Assembly: GCA_963514095.1 (NCBI GenBank)
Contig: OY741281.1
Location: 13,074,882-13,138,881 of the forward strand
DNA length: 64,000 nucleotides
Source of the DNA: Eutrigla gurnardus
Lineage: Eukaryota > Chordata > Actinopteri > Perciformes > Triglidae
Direction: 5' to 3'
Both the position numbers and the translations under genes were made by a program. Shown here one piece after another: positions 40,321 through 51,894 of this stretch (position 1 is its first letter; the number at the start of each line of letters is the position of its first letter). Under the pieces are notes generated by a model that did not search any database, was not told the origin of the DNA, and was given only the letters and a program-made list of their open reading frames with translations.

Positions 40321-42933
40321 CTTTTTTTTGCGCGTCCAAAAAAGAAATATTTGAAATTATACTTTTTTTTCAACATAAAAAAAACAACTTTATATTTTAA
40401 ACGCCTTTGTTTTATTAGTTTTAATTTTAAAAAATGGGTTTTACAGTAAATATACAGACAAAAAAAAAAAAAAAAACATGCAGACAGTTTTAAGTATGAT
40501 AATAGTATTACATCCTTGGGGTCACAGGGGAAGACCGGGTCCAGACCATCTACAGGCCTTAATTGTGCCCAACAGACAACAGGATGAGGATTCCGATTTA
40601 GGGAACGTAGAAAATTACTCAGTGCAATTACCGTAATGATGTGCAATTCCACATAGGCGCCAGTCCACGACCTGCGTTACAGCGTTTATATATACTGAGA
40701 GCTGCAGAGAAGAAAAGCCAGCAGAAATAACAGTTTTATGCTGGAAGGACTCCTGTATAGTTGGTTTCTGTGATACTGGGTGTAACTGTCTCTCTGAAAG
40801 GCCCCAGTGACATAAGATGTGCTGCAATCACTATGGCGCCTATATTCCGTCAACGTAGATTTACAAGACGTGTCAGCACGATGTTTGGATGTTTATTTAG
40901 TTCCATTAAATATGATCAGAAATTATTTTCCTTAAATGCCAGCAGCAGATCCGCCGGTTTGAGCCTGCCTTTTATATGGTATGGTCAAACATCACCACCT
41001 GGTGGTCAAAACTGGTATTTATGTTTACAAAACGGCGTCATCGCAGGCACGCCAGCCATCATATTACTGCTCTTATAAAAAGGTTGAGGGACTTGTCAGA
41101 GGCATAGTAAAAACAGATATGCCTCTGTTCAAGTAAACAGAACCGTATGTTTAAAGTGGAGTGTCCCTTTAACTTTGTTTTCTGACTTTATATTAACAAC
41201 ATGTGACAATGACACTTTAATACATTAATACAAAAACACAACATGTGTTGATGTGGCATCCCTGCTTCCAACCACCAGATATGGGGAAGCACGACGCCCA
41301 CCAGTAAGAAAAACCAAACAGTGTGTCTTTTCATGCTGGGAGGATGAGCGTCAACATGCTTTCAGCACACGTAAGAGGCCTTTTAGGGAGCCGTTACACC
41401 CCACAGGTTGTGTCTGCTTTCACACATTAGGAGACACTCTAGGTGTGACGGGGCACAGACTGCAGGGGATTCACTTAACAAAAGCCCCCCTGCTGCCGGG
41501 GCAACGATGGTTAGGTTGCTGTGGAGGGTTTGATGGGAGGGGGGAGTGGAGGTCAAGTCTACCTGAGAGTTGACAACCAAAACAGTTTGAAATCCAACCT
41601 TTTAAAACTGCTCTAAACCTACTCAAATAACCCAGAATCGTCCAAAATGACCTTATTTTGCACACATCCTCCCACTAATCCTGAGAAGCGCCTCTCTCCT
41701 TGACACACCAGCGCAGACAGACTTCCTCCGACACCTCCCGGCTTCTTCCTCTCTCTTTGATGTGAGCCATATCAAGGTCTCTGAAGAGAGACAGGCAGAC
41801 TGTCTCCATCCTCCTCAAGATAATGGAGTGAAGCATCAGAGCGGGAGGTCCAGCAGTTATGCAGATCCATACTGTAGATGTTCTCAGCAGCTTTGATGTT
41901 ACAGATTGGGTTACAGGCCCTGCATTCAGAAGCACTCATGCAGACGTTATCTGAAGAGCTCCGAGGCAGGAAACTGACGGCATCCACCTTTGTTTTTACT
42001 TGTTGAGAGAGAATTCAGTAGCATTCTGTTCTCTTATCCACATACAGAAATAGATCATCTGCATTTGATCACGAAGAGCGGCGTGCCTTTACTTATCAGG
42101 CCTGACTGAAGATGCTTCAATGTGTCATCAGTCGCTGACAATCTGAAAAATAATACAGTTTTACAGTAGTACTCCATGGCAGCAGGCACAGACACCCCGA
42201 GATGGATCCAACCATGTCATCATAGACCAAAAGGCAGTAGTTGTTAATATAATACATAGTTAAATAAGATGAAATGATATGTATCTATTGCATTCATTAT
42301 TCTTTTTTAACCTCACATGCGTGATCTCAGCTTTTGTTAATATTACAAAGTATAAAGTTCTGGGGAGCTCAAAATGCATGAAAAATGACACAGGGACATA
42401 TAAAAATGTACAGATCTTTTGAGATAGTTACCCAAAATATTGCAAGATGAAAGGTCAAGGTTCAAAAAGTATCGTTTCACTTTTTTTCACACACAAATAC
42501 AGAAAAAAATCTGAGAAATAAAAGTACAACATAGTCTGCCACTGTAAATCACTGAAGATATAAAATATTAAATTTTTTGCCAGACGATGTTTTAGGTATT
42601 ACAGACAGACATTACAGGCTTTTAACTGTGCTGTTGAAACGTTTGGAAACAAGAGAGAATGCAGCTAGCGCCCTCTGTAGGTGTAAAGTGGTATGACCAG
42701 TGATCTGGACCTGAGAGAACTATGCAAGTTATTTACATGAACTACTTTGGCTCTATGTTTAAAAATGTGACATAACAAACAACATGGAACTGCACCCAGT
42801 AAGTCATACAAGTCTGGACCTGATGTGTTTATCAAGATGCTGGTTTCATTCACAGTTACATGGAAACTATTTCAAGATGTTCATGCATCCAGATCCAAAC
42901 AGTTTTTAAGGGTTTAACCGATGACATGCACAT
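40321..42933. other. no gene recognised; bambi-wac spacer
   Basis: Poly-A tracts near 40460, then single-copy sequence up to the TRIM-derived minisatellite. GGCGCC occurs twice in opposite context (about 40656 and 40837), hinting at an old inverted structure, but ends could not be defined. Confidence 0.6.
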
Positions 42934-43512
42934 GGACTCCTCTTCCTCCCTCAGAGCTGCCGGTCTGGACTCCTCTTCCTCCCTCAGAGCTGCCGGTCTG
43001 GACTCCTCTTCCTCTCTCAGAGCTGCCAGTCTGGACTCCTCTTCCTCTCTCAGAGCGGCCAGTCTGGACTCCTCTTCCTCCCTCAGAGTTGCCGGTCTGG
43101 ACTCCTCTTCCTGCCTCAGAGCTGCTAGTCTGGACTCCTCTTCCTCTCTCAGAGCGGCCAGTCTGGACTCCTCTTCCTCCCTCAGAGTTGCCGGTCTGGA
43201 CTCCTCTTCCTGCCTCAGAGCTGCTAGTCTGGACTCCTCTTCCTCCCTCAGAGCTGCTAGTCTGTACTCCTCTTCCTCCCTCAGAGCTGCCGGTCTGGAC
43301 TCCTCTTCCTCCCTAAGAGCTGCCAGTCTGGACTCCTCTTCCTCCCTAAGGCCTGCCGGTCTGGACTCCTCTTCCTCCCTCAGAGCTGCTAGTCTGGACT
43401 CCTCTTCCTCTTTCAGAACTGCCAGTCTGGACTCCTCTTCCTCTCTCAGAGCTGCCGGTCTGGACTCCTCTTCCTCCCTCAGAGCTGCCGGTCTGGACTC
43501 CTCTTCCTCTCT
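42934..43512. repeat. 33-bp minisatellite, about 17.5 copies, hendecad-coding
   Basis: Tandem array with a 33-bp unit. On the minus strand each unit reads REEEESRLAAL or close variants (L/P at position 8, occasional Q, K, Y, V, G or T), giving 17 full units plus six residues. The unit has no stop in several frames and its length is a multiple of three, so frames on both strands stay open across the array (on the plus strand SSSSLRAAGLD and TPLPPSELPVW). The unit corresponds to the single EEEESRLAALREEEE motif of TRIM coiled coils, so the array grew from that codon block. Confidence 0.95.
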
Positions 43513-43900
43513 CAGGCACTGGTGGAGCAGCTTGAACTGTGCTCTGATCCGTCTCTCTGTGGACAACAGCTGCTTCGTGGAGTGTTGAATTATTCCACTC
43601 TATGTTTTCTCCACTTGTTTGTGTTTGGCCCTCTTGTCCTGCAGAGACTCCAGTCAGATTTCAGCCGGCCCTTCAGATCTCTGGTTGCTTGTTCTATAGG
43701 AACCACCTTGTGACCCTGGAGGAGAGAAAACTCACAGACGGGACACACAACTCGATCTTCGTCCTCACGGAACAGTTTAGACTCTTCTGGGTATTTACGA
43801 CCTCCACCTTCTACACTCCCTTTTCTGTCTCAGGTTATCTAGTTTTCTGTCTCTCAGCAAAGGAGTCAGCCAGTCCCTTCAGGGTGATGTTCACCGGAGG
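42934..43900 (-). pseudogene. TRIM35-like pseudogene fragment
   Basis: Degenerate minus-strand homology to the teleost TRIM35-like E3 ligase family (recognised from memory). In order: a linker (PVNITLKGLADSFAERQK) normally between RING and B-box, a B-box piece (KYPEESKLFREDEDRVVCPV, CEFSLLQGHKVVPIEQA), and the coiled-coil start (ESLQDKRAKHKQVEKT, then SGIIQHSTKQLLSTERRIRA, QFKLLHQ). It is broken by stops after the linker, a frame change before KYPEE, a frame change near 43652 and an in-frame TAG at 43600-43602. No RING lies upstream, and no rest of the coiled coil or B30.2 domain lies downstream. The coiled-coil end runs into the minisatellite at 42934-43512. There is no usable ATG before the repeat: the apparent first residue is a TTG. 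Confidence 0.85.
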
Positions 43901-45099
43901 ATATTAACTGTTAAAAACACCTACATACACATACACATACATTTCCCCCTAGTTCAAGCCAGTATCACCAGTCTCTCACTGGCCATCACATAATAATGTA
44001 TGATATAATTCGACAACACTGTAAATTATTACAAAAAGGTTCTCCAACATCATTCAGGACATTAATATAGCAGCAAACTACTGTAATGTAAAGATAGGCT
44101 ATTAGTGGAGTAATGTCAACCTGAGCAGAGAGAGAAGTCGCTTTCCCTCCGTATGTGTTGTTACGGATGATGATGAGCATATGATCTAGTGCATCACTTT
44201 ACAGTGACATGAAACAGAAGGTAAAATTAACTGCATTTACGTTTTGCATTCTCTGTCAAACGCACTTTTATAATGGTCAAGACATTAAAACATGGCATTT
44301 ACACAGCCAATTATACAATTAAACTTACCTCTGAAGCAATTAGCAATTATGTTGCAATTCCATTTTTGATTAGCGTTTAAATACAGAGAATGCACAACTC
44401 TGATTGCTAATTAATGAGCAGTGAAATCCAAACAAATAGTCATGGTTAGTTTTACTGGCCGTCTCTTTCGTCTGAATTGGATTGGAAATTAAATCAAATA
44501 TTTTTAGTTAATTAAACGCTTTCCGTCTTGATAACACACACAATCATAATAATAAGCAACCATGTCGTCTTTGAAAAATCCTCAGACTAGAGGACAGTTT
44601 CAGTGCGCAGCATCATATCCAAAATTTCTATGATAAACAAAAAAACTACTAGACTAGAGCAGGACATACCTCGAAGATGAGCCGCAGTTGTCCTTAATCT
44701 GATAACATTAATCTCTTGAACAGAGGTCAGAAGTTCCCAGTGTGCAGTGCAAATCATGGGGCCACCAACAGGGGGCAGTAAAGCTAACAGTTTGAACTGT
44801 TGATAGAAGAGTAAGCCATTGATTTGAGGTTTCCCCTTGAAATTACAGGTTTTATCTGTCTTACTTTGCAATGAAATATTGTAATCTAGAATGCATGCAT
44901 GAATGTACTTAGTTTGGTCAAATAGTCAAAAGATTGGCTTGTTTCTGCTCACTTCCAGTTCCCTTTGTATAACCAGGCTCATAAAAGAACTGCTAAATAA
45001 CATACTGCCCCTGCACACAAGCATCCACAACATGTCTTTATGAAGTCAAACACAAGGAACCGAAGCTAAAAGGGACCATCAAAAACCCAAGAACAACAT
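43901..45099. other. bambi-wac spacer, AT-rich, possible conserved noncoding element
   Basis: Between the TRIM relic and the wac 3' end. At 44230-44560 the sequence is dense in homeodomain-type cores (TTAATTA, TAATTA, ATTAGC) without repeat features, a composition typical of conserved developmental enhancers. No exon found. Confidence 0.45.
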
Positions 45100-46771
45100 G
45101 GCCCTGGAGAGGCATATTTTATTTCATTTGTCAATATACTTCAGGAAACAATATACAAAGCAATGACGTGGTCACCTTCACTGAATGTGCGGTGCAGTTC
45201 AGTTATAGATAGGATGGTGGAAAAAACAAAAGAAAACAGGCCTTTGCAGCTTAGGACCCTGCTCTTCAACAGTGGGGAACAAACAATGAGAGAGGGATGG
45301 GACGTGCTAGACAAACAAGCCCGTGCATGACATGCTTGTTGAACATCTTTTCTTGTTGGTCAAAATAAAGTGTGGGTTTTGCAGGTAAATGAGGCCGTGA
45401 GACTTAAGACTTTCAACAAGGCACTAGCTTATGAACCAAACCTTAATACTCCAATAAAATAACCAGTGCTTGCTTTAGTTGAACATCTTTATTACAATAC
45501 ATACATTTCACATTTGAACTTGCCACCTCTTGCTGCCCTGCTCCGACACAAAGAGGTGATCTGCGTACATCCGCCTCTAACCCGCTGTAGCTGGAGTACC
45601 ACCTCGAACCGGCTAATGAAAAAGTGTGGATATCCTCGTGACTTACACATCACTACAACTCTTATAAATAAAACCTGTTTTTTTTTTTTTATTCCGTGTC
45701 CTCTTCTTCAAACTCCACTGTGTGTTAGCGACTGTACAAAGGAATGAACCAGTGGCACCCACCTCATCGGGAAATGATTGAGAGGGGGAGGGGGAAAGAA
45801 AGAAAAGAGGAACCAAAAACTGTTGGAACATAACAGAAACACTACGAGGAGGGTGTGAAGTGCCTCAGGAGAGGGTGTGGCAGGGCAGGGCAGGGCAGGG
45901 CCGAGGCCTCAGGAGGGTTAGTGGGAATGGTCCAAAGCAGCACGCCATCACGTCTCAAGTTTTTTTTGTTTTTTGTTTGTTTTGTTTTTAAAATCACTCA
46001 CTCCACCACACCACCAGGCACTGTTTTTTTCAGACTGGGACATGCAGGGCCACCAGAAGCTGCAAGTAGATCACTGAACCCATGTGAGCGGTCATGGTGG
46101 ACCTGCAGAGAGGGGATGTTCACAACGCCTGAGTAAAAGTCACAGTTGACCCAGAGAGGGGCACAGGAAGAGAATCTAGACAAGAGAGAACCAATATTCG
46201 AAGGAAAGAAACTACGCTGACAGTGCGTTCTGCTTTATGCTCGGCTTCTGTGTATAAATGGCTTCAAACATCCTCCTCCGTTTACGTGCAGGTCACGCAT
46301 GCTCAATGGTTCAATGATCTATGAATTGACGAAATGAAGCTTTTAATTCTGCAGACGAGTTAACATGAAGTAAAGGCTAGCTAATGAATATAGCCGCCTA
46401 GGCGTTGATTAGTTTTGATGTCAAAAGCTTGATAGGCATGGCTTTCCATGGCTTCAATCTACAAAACATATTTACAACATAGATAATAACATCTACAAGA
46501 AATCTACATTTTTCCCCCTCGGCGTGGGTTTTTACAAAACAGAGTGTTGTAAAGCACCGCACCCTCCCCCTCCAACAGCTCTTCGTGTTTGCCTCTTGGT
46601 TCTTCCCAGCCCAAACGGTCCAAAGCCAACCCGACAGCAGCTCCCGTGTGTGTTGAGACTGGGCTCAAGAGGAACTGAACAACTGCTCTGCCTCCAGCTT
46701 CCAACTATGTGCAATGGGTCTTCCCCCTTTTCTCTCCCTCCCCCCCAACGCCAGCTCACAACCAGAAGTTC
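45100..46771 (-). other. wac: wac 3' UTR with candidate poly(A) signals
   Basis: On the minus strand AATAAA hexamers lie at 45488-45493 and at 45118-45123, giving 3' UTRs of roughly 1.3 or 1.65 kb. The UTR contains a GGGCA pentamer repeat read on the plus strand (about 45881-45901) and T-rich blocks. Choice between the two ends is not possible from sequence. Confidence 0.55.
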
Positions 46772-46841
46772 TCAGACCATGAAAGAATTCTGATTCTTCA
46801 ACTTTTCAAGTTCTTTGATTTGCTGTCTCAGAAACAATATC
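46772..46841 (-). CDS. wac: wac last coding exon: coiled-coil end and stop
   Basis: 70 bases, acceptor CCCACAG, stop TGA at 46772-46774. The reading is [22 protein letters not shown], identical to the C-terminus I recall for vertebrate WAC. The split arginine codon joins the previous exon. The coiled coil mediates RNF20/40 binding in mammals (family knowledge). Confidence 0.97.
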
Positions 46842-46944
46842 CTGTGGGAAAGACAGAGGACAATCGTTATGGTCCGTTTTTACAACTAATGCTTACTCTA
46901 CGTGCCAACAGGTGCATGCTTCCACACTAAAAATGTATTCTCAC

Positions 46945-47072
46945 CTCTGCTCACGCAATGTTGCTTGTATTTCACAGACTCTGACCAAAGACCGGAGGTT
47001 TTTGAGCTCGGTGCAGTTCTCAGACATACAGATGCTCCCCATGGTGTGAGCCTCTTCACGTAGTCTTGATGC
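46945..47072 (-). CDS. wac: wac exon: C-terminal coiled coil, first part
   Basis: 128 bases, acceptor TTTCAAG and donor GTGAGA. The reading is [40 protein letters not shown], EQ, aligning with human [20 protein letters not shown] and onward. Heptad-like leucines in [16 protein letters not shown] support the coiled coil known for this family. Confidence 0.96.
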
Positions 47073-47176
47073 CTTGAAAACGTGTTTGTCACACACAACA
47101 TTTATTTTTAGCTGGGTTTGCCATCAATAACTCAAATAAGACAAAAAGAAATGACCGAAATGTCAGTGGCACGAAC

Positions 47177-47372
47177 CTGCTTCTCTGCGTGTTCAGCAGG
47201 CCAACCCTGCACATGTTTGATAAGATTCTCATTGAAGTGGGCGGCGAGGGTGGGGGTGAAGGTGCAGGAAGGTCGGACTGCTGAGGCAGAGGGAGGTGCT
47301 GAGGCAGAATTGGGGGCGTGGCTGCTGCTGGAGGAGACGTGGTTGGGACCCGGGGAGGGACTCCTCTGACTG
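47177..47372 (-). CDS. wac: wac exon: Ser-rich run then FTPTLAAHF...VQGWPAEHAEKQ
   Basis: 196 bases, acceptor GTTGCAG and donor GTTCGT, which is a weaker donor than the others. After RSPSPGPNHVSSSSSHAPNS and an alanine/serine/proline stretch it reads CTFTPTLAAHFNENLIKHVQ, GWPAEHAEKQ, the start of the conserved C-terminal module. One base completes glycine with the previous exon; it ends in phase 0. Confidence 0.95.
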
Positions 47373-48632
47373 CTGCAACGGAAGCATTATGAGGCATTAT
47401 GTTTGGGAAGAAACTGAGCTTTCTGGAAATGCTGACCTGACTTGTTGTCATCAGCAATAATAAAAACCAGACTTACTGACTGAGACCACATAATACAGGT
47501 CTCCTTTAATGGGCAATTTCAGGAAAAGAGATCATGTCTCTTAATACAGCTGCTCAGTGTCATCAAGCCCCGCCCCTCCAAAAAAACAAAACCAGCGTTA
47601 AGTGGGGGCCCAATGGTGCCTGTCCCACTTCTTAGCCTCTGCTGCTCTGACCATACCCATCTTTGAACCAAGCCTTCATTTTGATCTCAACTAAACACCT
47701 GTTACACCTGGTACAGTACTCAAAACCACTTCAGTGGTAGTTCTTGACCACAATCCCGGCATCGCAGTCAGCAAATAGGTGGTAGTCACAGTACCACTGC
47801 GCACTTAGAGGCACTTCAGCATTTACAGACAACTCTATAAGTGTAACTGTCAAGTACAGAAAAAAACATTTAAAGGTCACCTCACACTGCTTCACAGCTG
47901 GGTGCTTCAGGCACATGTAGCCAGTGACACATTTCAAGATGTGGTGACAAGGAGTGGAAAACAGGAGAATGGTACAAGCTCCCTATCCAAATGTGGCTGA
48001 GAGACTGACTGAATAAACTGACTGATTCACCAGTGAAGAAGTGAGCATCCCCAAATCAAAGAACTGACTTTAAAACCATCATCAATGCTGGAATCGGCCT
48101 TATTGAATTATGTTTGTGTAGACTACTGTGTCGTCATCTACCAACTGTACGCAACAAAAAGTTAATAAATCAGCTAGCTTCCTCTTTTTGAAAATTGTTA
48201 CATAAAAGAAATGAAAGAATTTAATGGATTAAGATGAGAGACTACTGAATGAAGAAGCCACTAATTGTTCCATCAATGAACAACAGAGGGCGCAACAACA
48301 CAATGAAGATGATCTACAGTCAGGAATGAACTTGGTTAAAACTCCATTCATGAGCTGATGTGAATGTAGTTGAGATGATACGATGGAAAATCAGTGCACA
48401 TCTTAAATATTTTATGACGGCAAAGATCCTGCATGTACTGGTAAAAGAACAGTTCAGCATTAACATTGTCAACTCATTAAATTAACACACAAGAAATATA
48501 TTCTATGATATCAGAGTTGGCCACCTCAGGACCCACAGATAATGACCCGTGTTTAGGAAAATGCCGTCAATTCTCTCCTGATGCTTCTTATTATTCATAC
48601 TGAACTTGGGTGAGTTGTGTGGTTGGACCTAC
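47373..48632 (-). other. wac: wac intron, no elements recognised
   Basis: About 1.26 kb between the SPRTLQR exon and the RSPSPGP exon. Mostly single-copy, AT-rich sequence. Nothing exon-like was found on either strand. Confidence 0.8.
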
Positions 48633-48757
48633 CCTTGGCGCTGAAGCGTGCGCGGGGAGGCCGTGGTGACATCCTGACTGTGATGCTTATCGCTGGAGAG
48701 GGACTGCTGGGACGTGGGCTGGGGATGAGATGCATGCTTCCCTGCTGACGTGCTCAC
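48633..48757 (-). CDS. wac: wac exon: Ser/Gln/His-rich variable segment
   Basis: 125 bases, acceptor TTTAG and donor GTAGGT. It encodes VSTSAGKHASHPQPTSQQSL, SSDKHHSQDVTTASPRTLQR, Q. It corresponds to the poorly conserved human stretch from VSTPVVKQ to SPRSLQR. Assignment rests on position, phase (0 in, 2 out) and the shared VST start and SPRTLQR end. Confidence 0.88.
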
Positions 48758-48993
48758 CTAAACGCAGCAAGTTAGAAACACTACATCAAGACAAATCCTC
48801 TCCACGGGACCAAGATACAAGTTTAAAGACAGTGTATTTTCTCCAGCCAGCCATGAGAGCACCTTTCATTCTGCAACAACATGCATCACTGAAGCAATAT
48901 CACATGAGATATTCTGCCCTGTTAGTATGAATCCCTCATTTTATTTTAAGTTCCCAGGGAAATTAATTCATGCGCTGAATGGTCGTGTCTTAC

Positions 48994-49145
48994 CTTTGTG
49001 TGTGAGATGACAGGCTGCGTGCTGAGGAGGGGTTTAAGGGGACCAGCGTTGGTCTGTGGTGTGCTGATCCTTGGAGAAACATAAGACCTGGGTGACGAGG
49101 CATCCGATGTTAACGACATGGGTGACTGGTTCGATTGCTGGGCTG
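48994..49145 (-). CDS. wac: wac exon: SNQSPMSLTSDASSPR segment
   Basis: 152 bases, acceptor GTCTAG and donor GTAAGA. The reading is AQQSNQSPMSLTSDASSPRS, YVSPRISTPQTNAGPLKPLL, STQPVISHTK. Multiple SP/TP sites are visible, as in mammalian WAC. The first codon is completed by the last base of the previous exon to give alanine. The exon ends in phase 0. Confidence 0.96.
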
Positions 49146-49375
49146 CTAGACGCACACAAACAAAAAGACGGACAATCGAATGGATCAATACAAACAACTA
49201 CTTTTAATTCCCAGCAAGAACACCACTATATCCCTAAACAAGATGCGTGAAGTCAAGTCGGCTGATGCAATCACCTGCTTCATAACTATTTAACTCACAG
49301 GAAACCCAGAAGGCTACCCGTCTTTCCAATCGCCAATGTAGTCATTACACAACACACGTAACAGACTATATCTGC

Positions 49376-49638
49376 TAGAGGTGGAACAAATAAGCCATTC
49401 TATGATACATCGCGATGCTTTGTTCAACGATTCTGCGTCGATGCAGTAAAGTCTATAATTTCTTTTTTATGGGCAATCTTTCCACATTTTATATAAGTAA
49501 TGTAGAACATAGACTGTATCATATGGGTTAAAATGAAGGAACAATTCTCATATTTAAATCCAAAATAGGGATGCATTGTGATGCATCATGAGTCGTTTAA
49601 TAATTGAATCGTGAGGTGACTGAGGATTCCCACCACTA
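49376..49638. mobile_element. hAT-type MITE (263 bp) in a wac intron
   Basis: Termini read TAGAGGTGG on the left and CCACCACTA on the right, an imperfect inverted pair. Flanks are ATATCTGC (49368-49375) and ATTTCTGC (49639-49646), an 8-bp target duplication with one mismatch, the length expected for hAT elements. No transposase frame is present. The right part (GATGCATCACAATGCATC-like, read on the minus strand) resembles a repeat that I recall as common in teleost genomes. Confidence 0.75.
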
Positions 49639-49685
49639 ATTTCTGCACACAATGGGAATAGAGATGCATGCTAGGCTTCATTTAC

Positions 49686-49808
49686 CTTGGCTGGACAGCT
49701 GAGCAGCTTGAGAGAGGATAGTAGTGATATTGAAAGCTGATGGTCCAGCAGTGAGGATTTTATGGAGCATCGACTGTAATGAAGCTTGTGTGACAGCAGC
49801 TGTGAGAA
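49686..49808 (-). CDS. wac: wac exon: VLTAAVTQASLQ segment
   Basis: 123 bases, acceptor CTCCAG and donor GTAAAT. The reading is VLTAAVTQASLQSMLHKILT, then AGPSAFNITTILSQAAQLSS Q. Nearly identical to the vertebrate WAC segment ending in SQAAQLS. It is too short and open in the wrong frames to show in a simple ORF scan. A GA dinucleotide run sits just upstream of the acceptor (about 49811-49829). Confidence 0.93.
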
Positions 49809-51559
49809 CTGGAGAGAGAGAGAGAGAGAAACTGTTAGCTCCTGCACTGATCTACAACGTGCTGCTACTAGAGTGGTTTCCACACAGCAACACAGTGAAT
49901 TTAACAGTCAAATTCAGTAATGTGTCTTGTATAAATATGTTCAGCAATAATGTAATTTAGCTTCAACAGGCTGGGATGAAACTAATTAAACAGACAGGTT
50001 CCCACTAGGATGCATACTCTTATATTAGGATGGTGTGCACCGAGGGAAGGTTTCTGAACATGTTCATGTTTATGAATTTTACGTAACATTCATTTTGCAC
50101 ACCATGGATTGGCAAAATAAAATGAGCATGTTATCAATTTCTAGCTTTCGTTCCATTCACGCATTCCTTTAGGTCTCTATACCGTCTAAGCTGTTATTTA
50201 TACACATTTTTTGCAAGATAAATGACAGATTAAACCAATGAATCCAGTATGATTAACAAAAGTTGAGTCAATCAGTTAGTTGCCAGGTGTTGTATTGATT
50301 TCATGTTGATGTCGGCGTGATGGACACCAATTCTGTCCAGTGATTAGATTAATTACACATTCACCCTAGCCATTGTTCCTAATGATTACGTGTATAAAAA
50401 CAGTGGCGAAAAGAGCAACAGAGCACTGACTGCACGTCAGCATGCAGCTAGGTTCACTATCACACTGCACGACAATACAGAGTCCATTAAGCAGCAGAGC
50501 GTTTCATAGCTGAGCCAGAACGACTTGCTGCAGAGGTGTACCGAGATGTACTGCTGCTCCCTGGGATGGATAATTTAACTAAAACTCAGACAGTCACGAT
50601 GCCTGAGGTCCTCCATACAATGTCAGCCAAGTTTTCCACCCAGTGTTGGCACAAAACAGAATGTTAGCCTAGTCATTCATTGCAAACTCCAAAAGAAGTG
50701 CTTGTCGGACAGCCAAACAGCACCTGAAAGCCAACATCTTCCTGACACTGGGGTTGGAGGGGACTGCGTCTGACAATATCTCACAGCTTAGGGTGATGAA
50801 TTCACAGGCTCCCCAGTAGCTGTCTAGGAGAGGCCATCTGAAAGTGTGTGTTGTTACTTTCATATTTACATTTATTGTGTCTTGCTGCCCTCTGATGACC
50901 GGCTTTGCCAGTATGAAAGGATGTTTGGACCACGTTTGTCTTCTGATGTGGTTGTGCATACAAGTTCTTTTCAAAAGGTACTCTTTTTCCAGACAGCAGC
51001 ACAAACCCAATAATACAACAGGAATGCCAAGTTAGACAGGACTCAGACTCCACCAGAAAGCAGGGACGCCCTGCTCCAACTTTCTTTCAGTTCTGATACC
51101 CAAGCTTTGGGAATCAGTTGACACCATGCAGCAATCAGATTCCAGCGTTTATTCAATAAGCTGTGCGCCTCACAGTGTGGAAGTGACTGGGATCATTCTT
51201 TACGTACAAAGCAAACTGGTAAACAACTTGCAAACAAAATGAAACTGAAAAATATAAAAGATAGGGATGTACTGAATAGTTATTTATTATTAAAATAATT
51301 GGTACACCAACAACTTGGTAAAAATAATATTTAGGAATTGCAATTCAAATTTACACTTTAAATGCAGCAACAAATTGGTCAGTTCATTGTCATTATGGGT
51401 GTACTGGTACACAAAATACACAGTTCATTATGTACCTCAGTTGTTGGTCATGGATTGTGGGAAATTATAAACATTTAACAGTGGCTCATTGGCCATAGTT
51501 CTTACTTTAATGGTTAAGGCACTCAATACTGGCTTACTTGACATTATTGTCCATAAAAA

Positions 51560-51632
51560 AAAAAAAATATATGTAATGTAAATGTAACCCAATTTCCCCT
51601 GGGGATCAATAAAGTACTTCTGATTCTGTAAT
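51560..51632 (+). mobile_element. retroposon 3' tail fragment
   Basis: The stretch CCCCTGGGGATCAATAAAGT followed by ACTTCTGATTCTG is a tail that I recall from many teleost LINE/SINE copies. Only the tail is present; the 5' boundary is unclear. Confidence 0.45.
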
Positions 51633-51894
51633 GTTCCATTATAAGACTTTGACCTGATAATTCCTGTTCGTCGTTTAGACACAACAGACCGACTTAAATG
51701 CACATTTGATGGCACATTGTAGCAGCTCAAGCACATTGACCATGTTCTTTAATTCTTCCTGGTCTATGATCGAGTACGGACACGTATACAAATCTATAAA
51801 TACTCTTATAGCATTATGAATTACTCTCGGCCGGGCCAAACCAACTAGCATGGTAGAGTTCACAACAACAACTCATCGATACTATATGACTATA

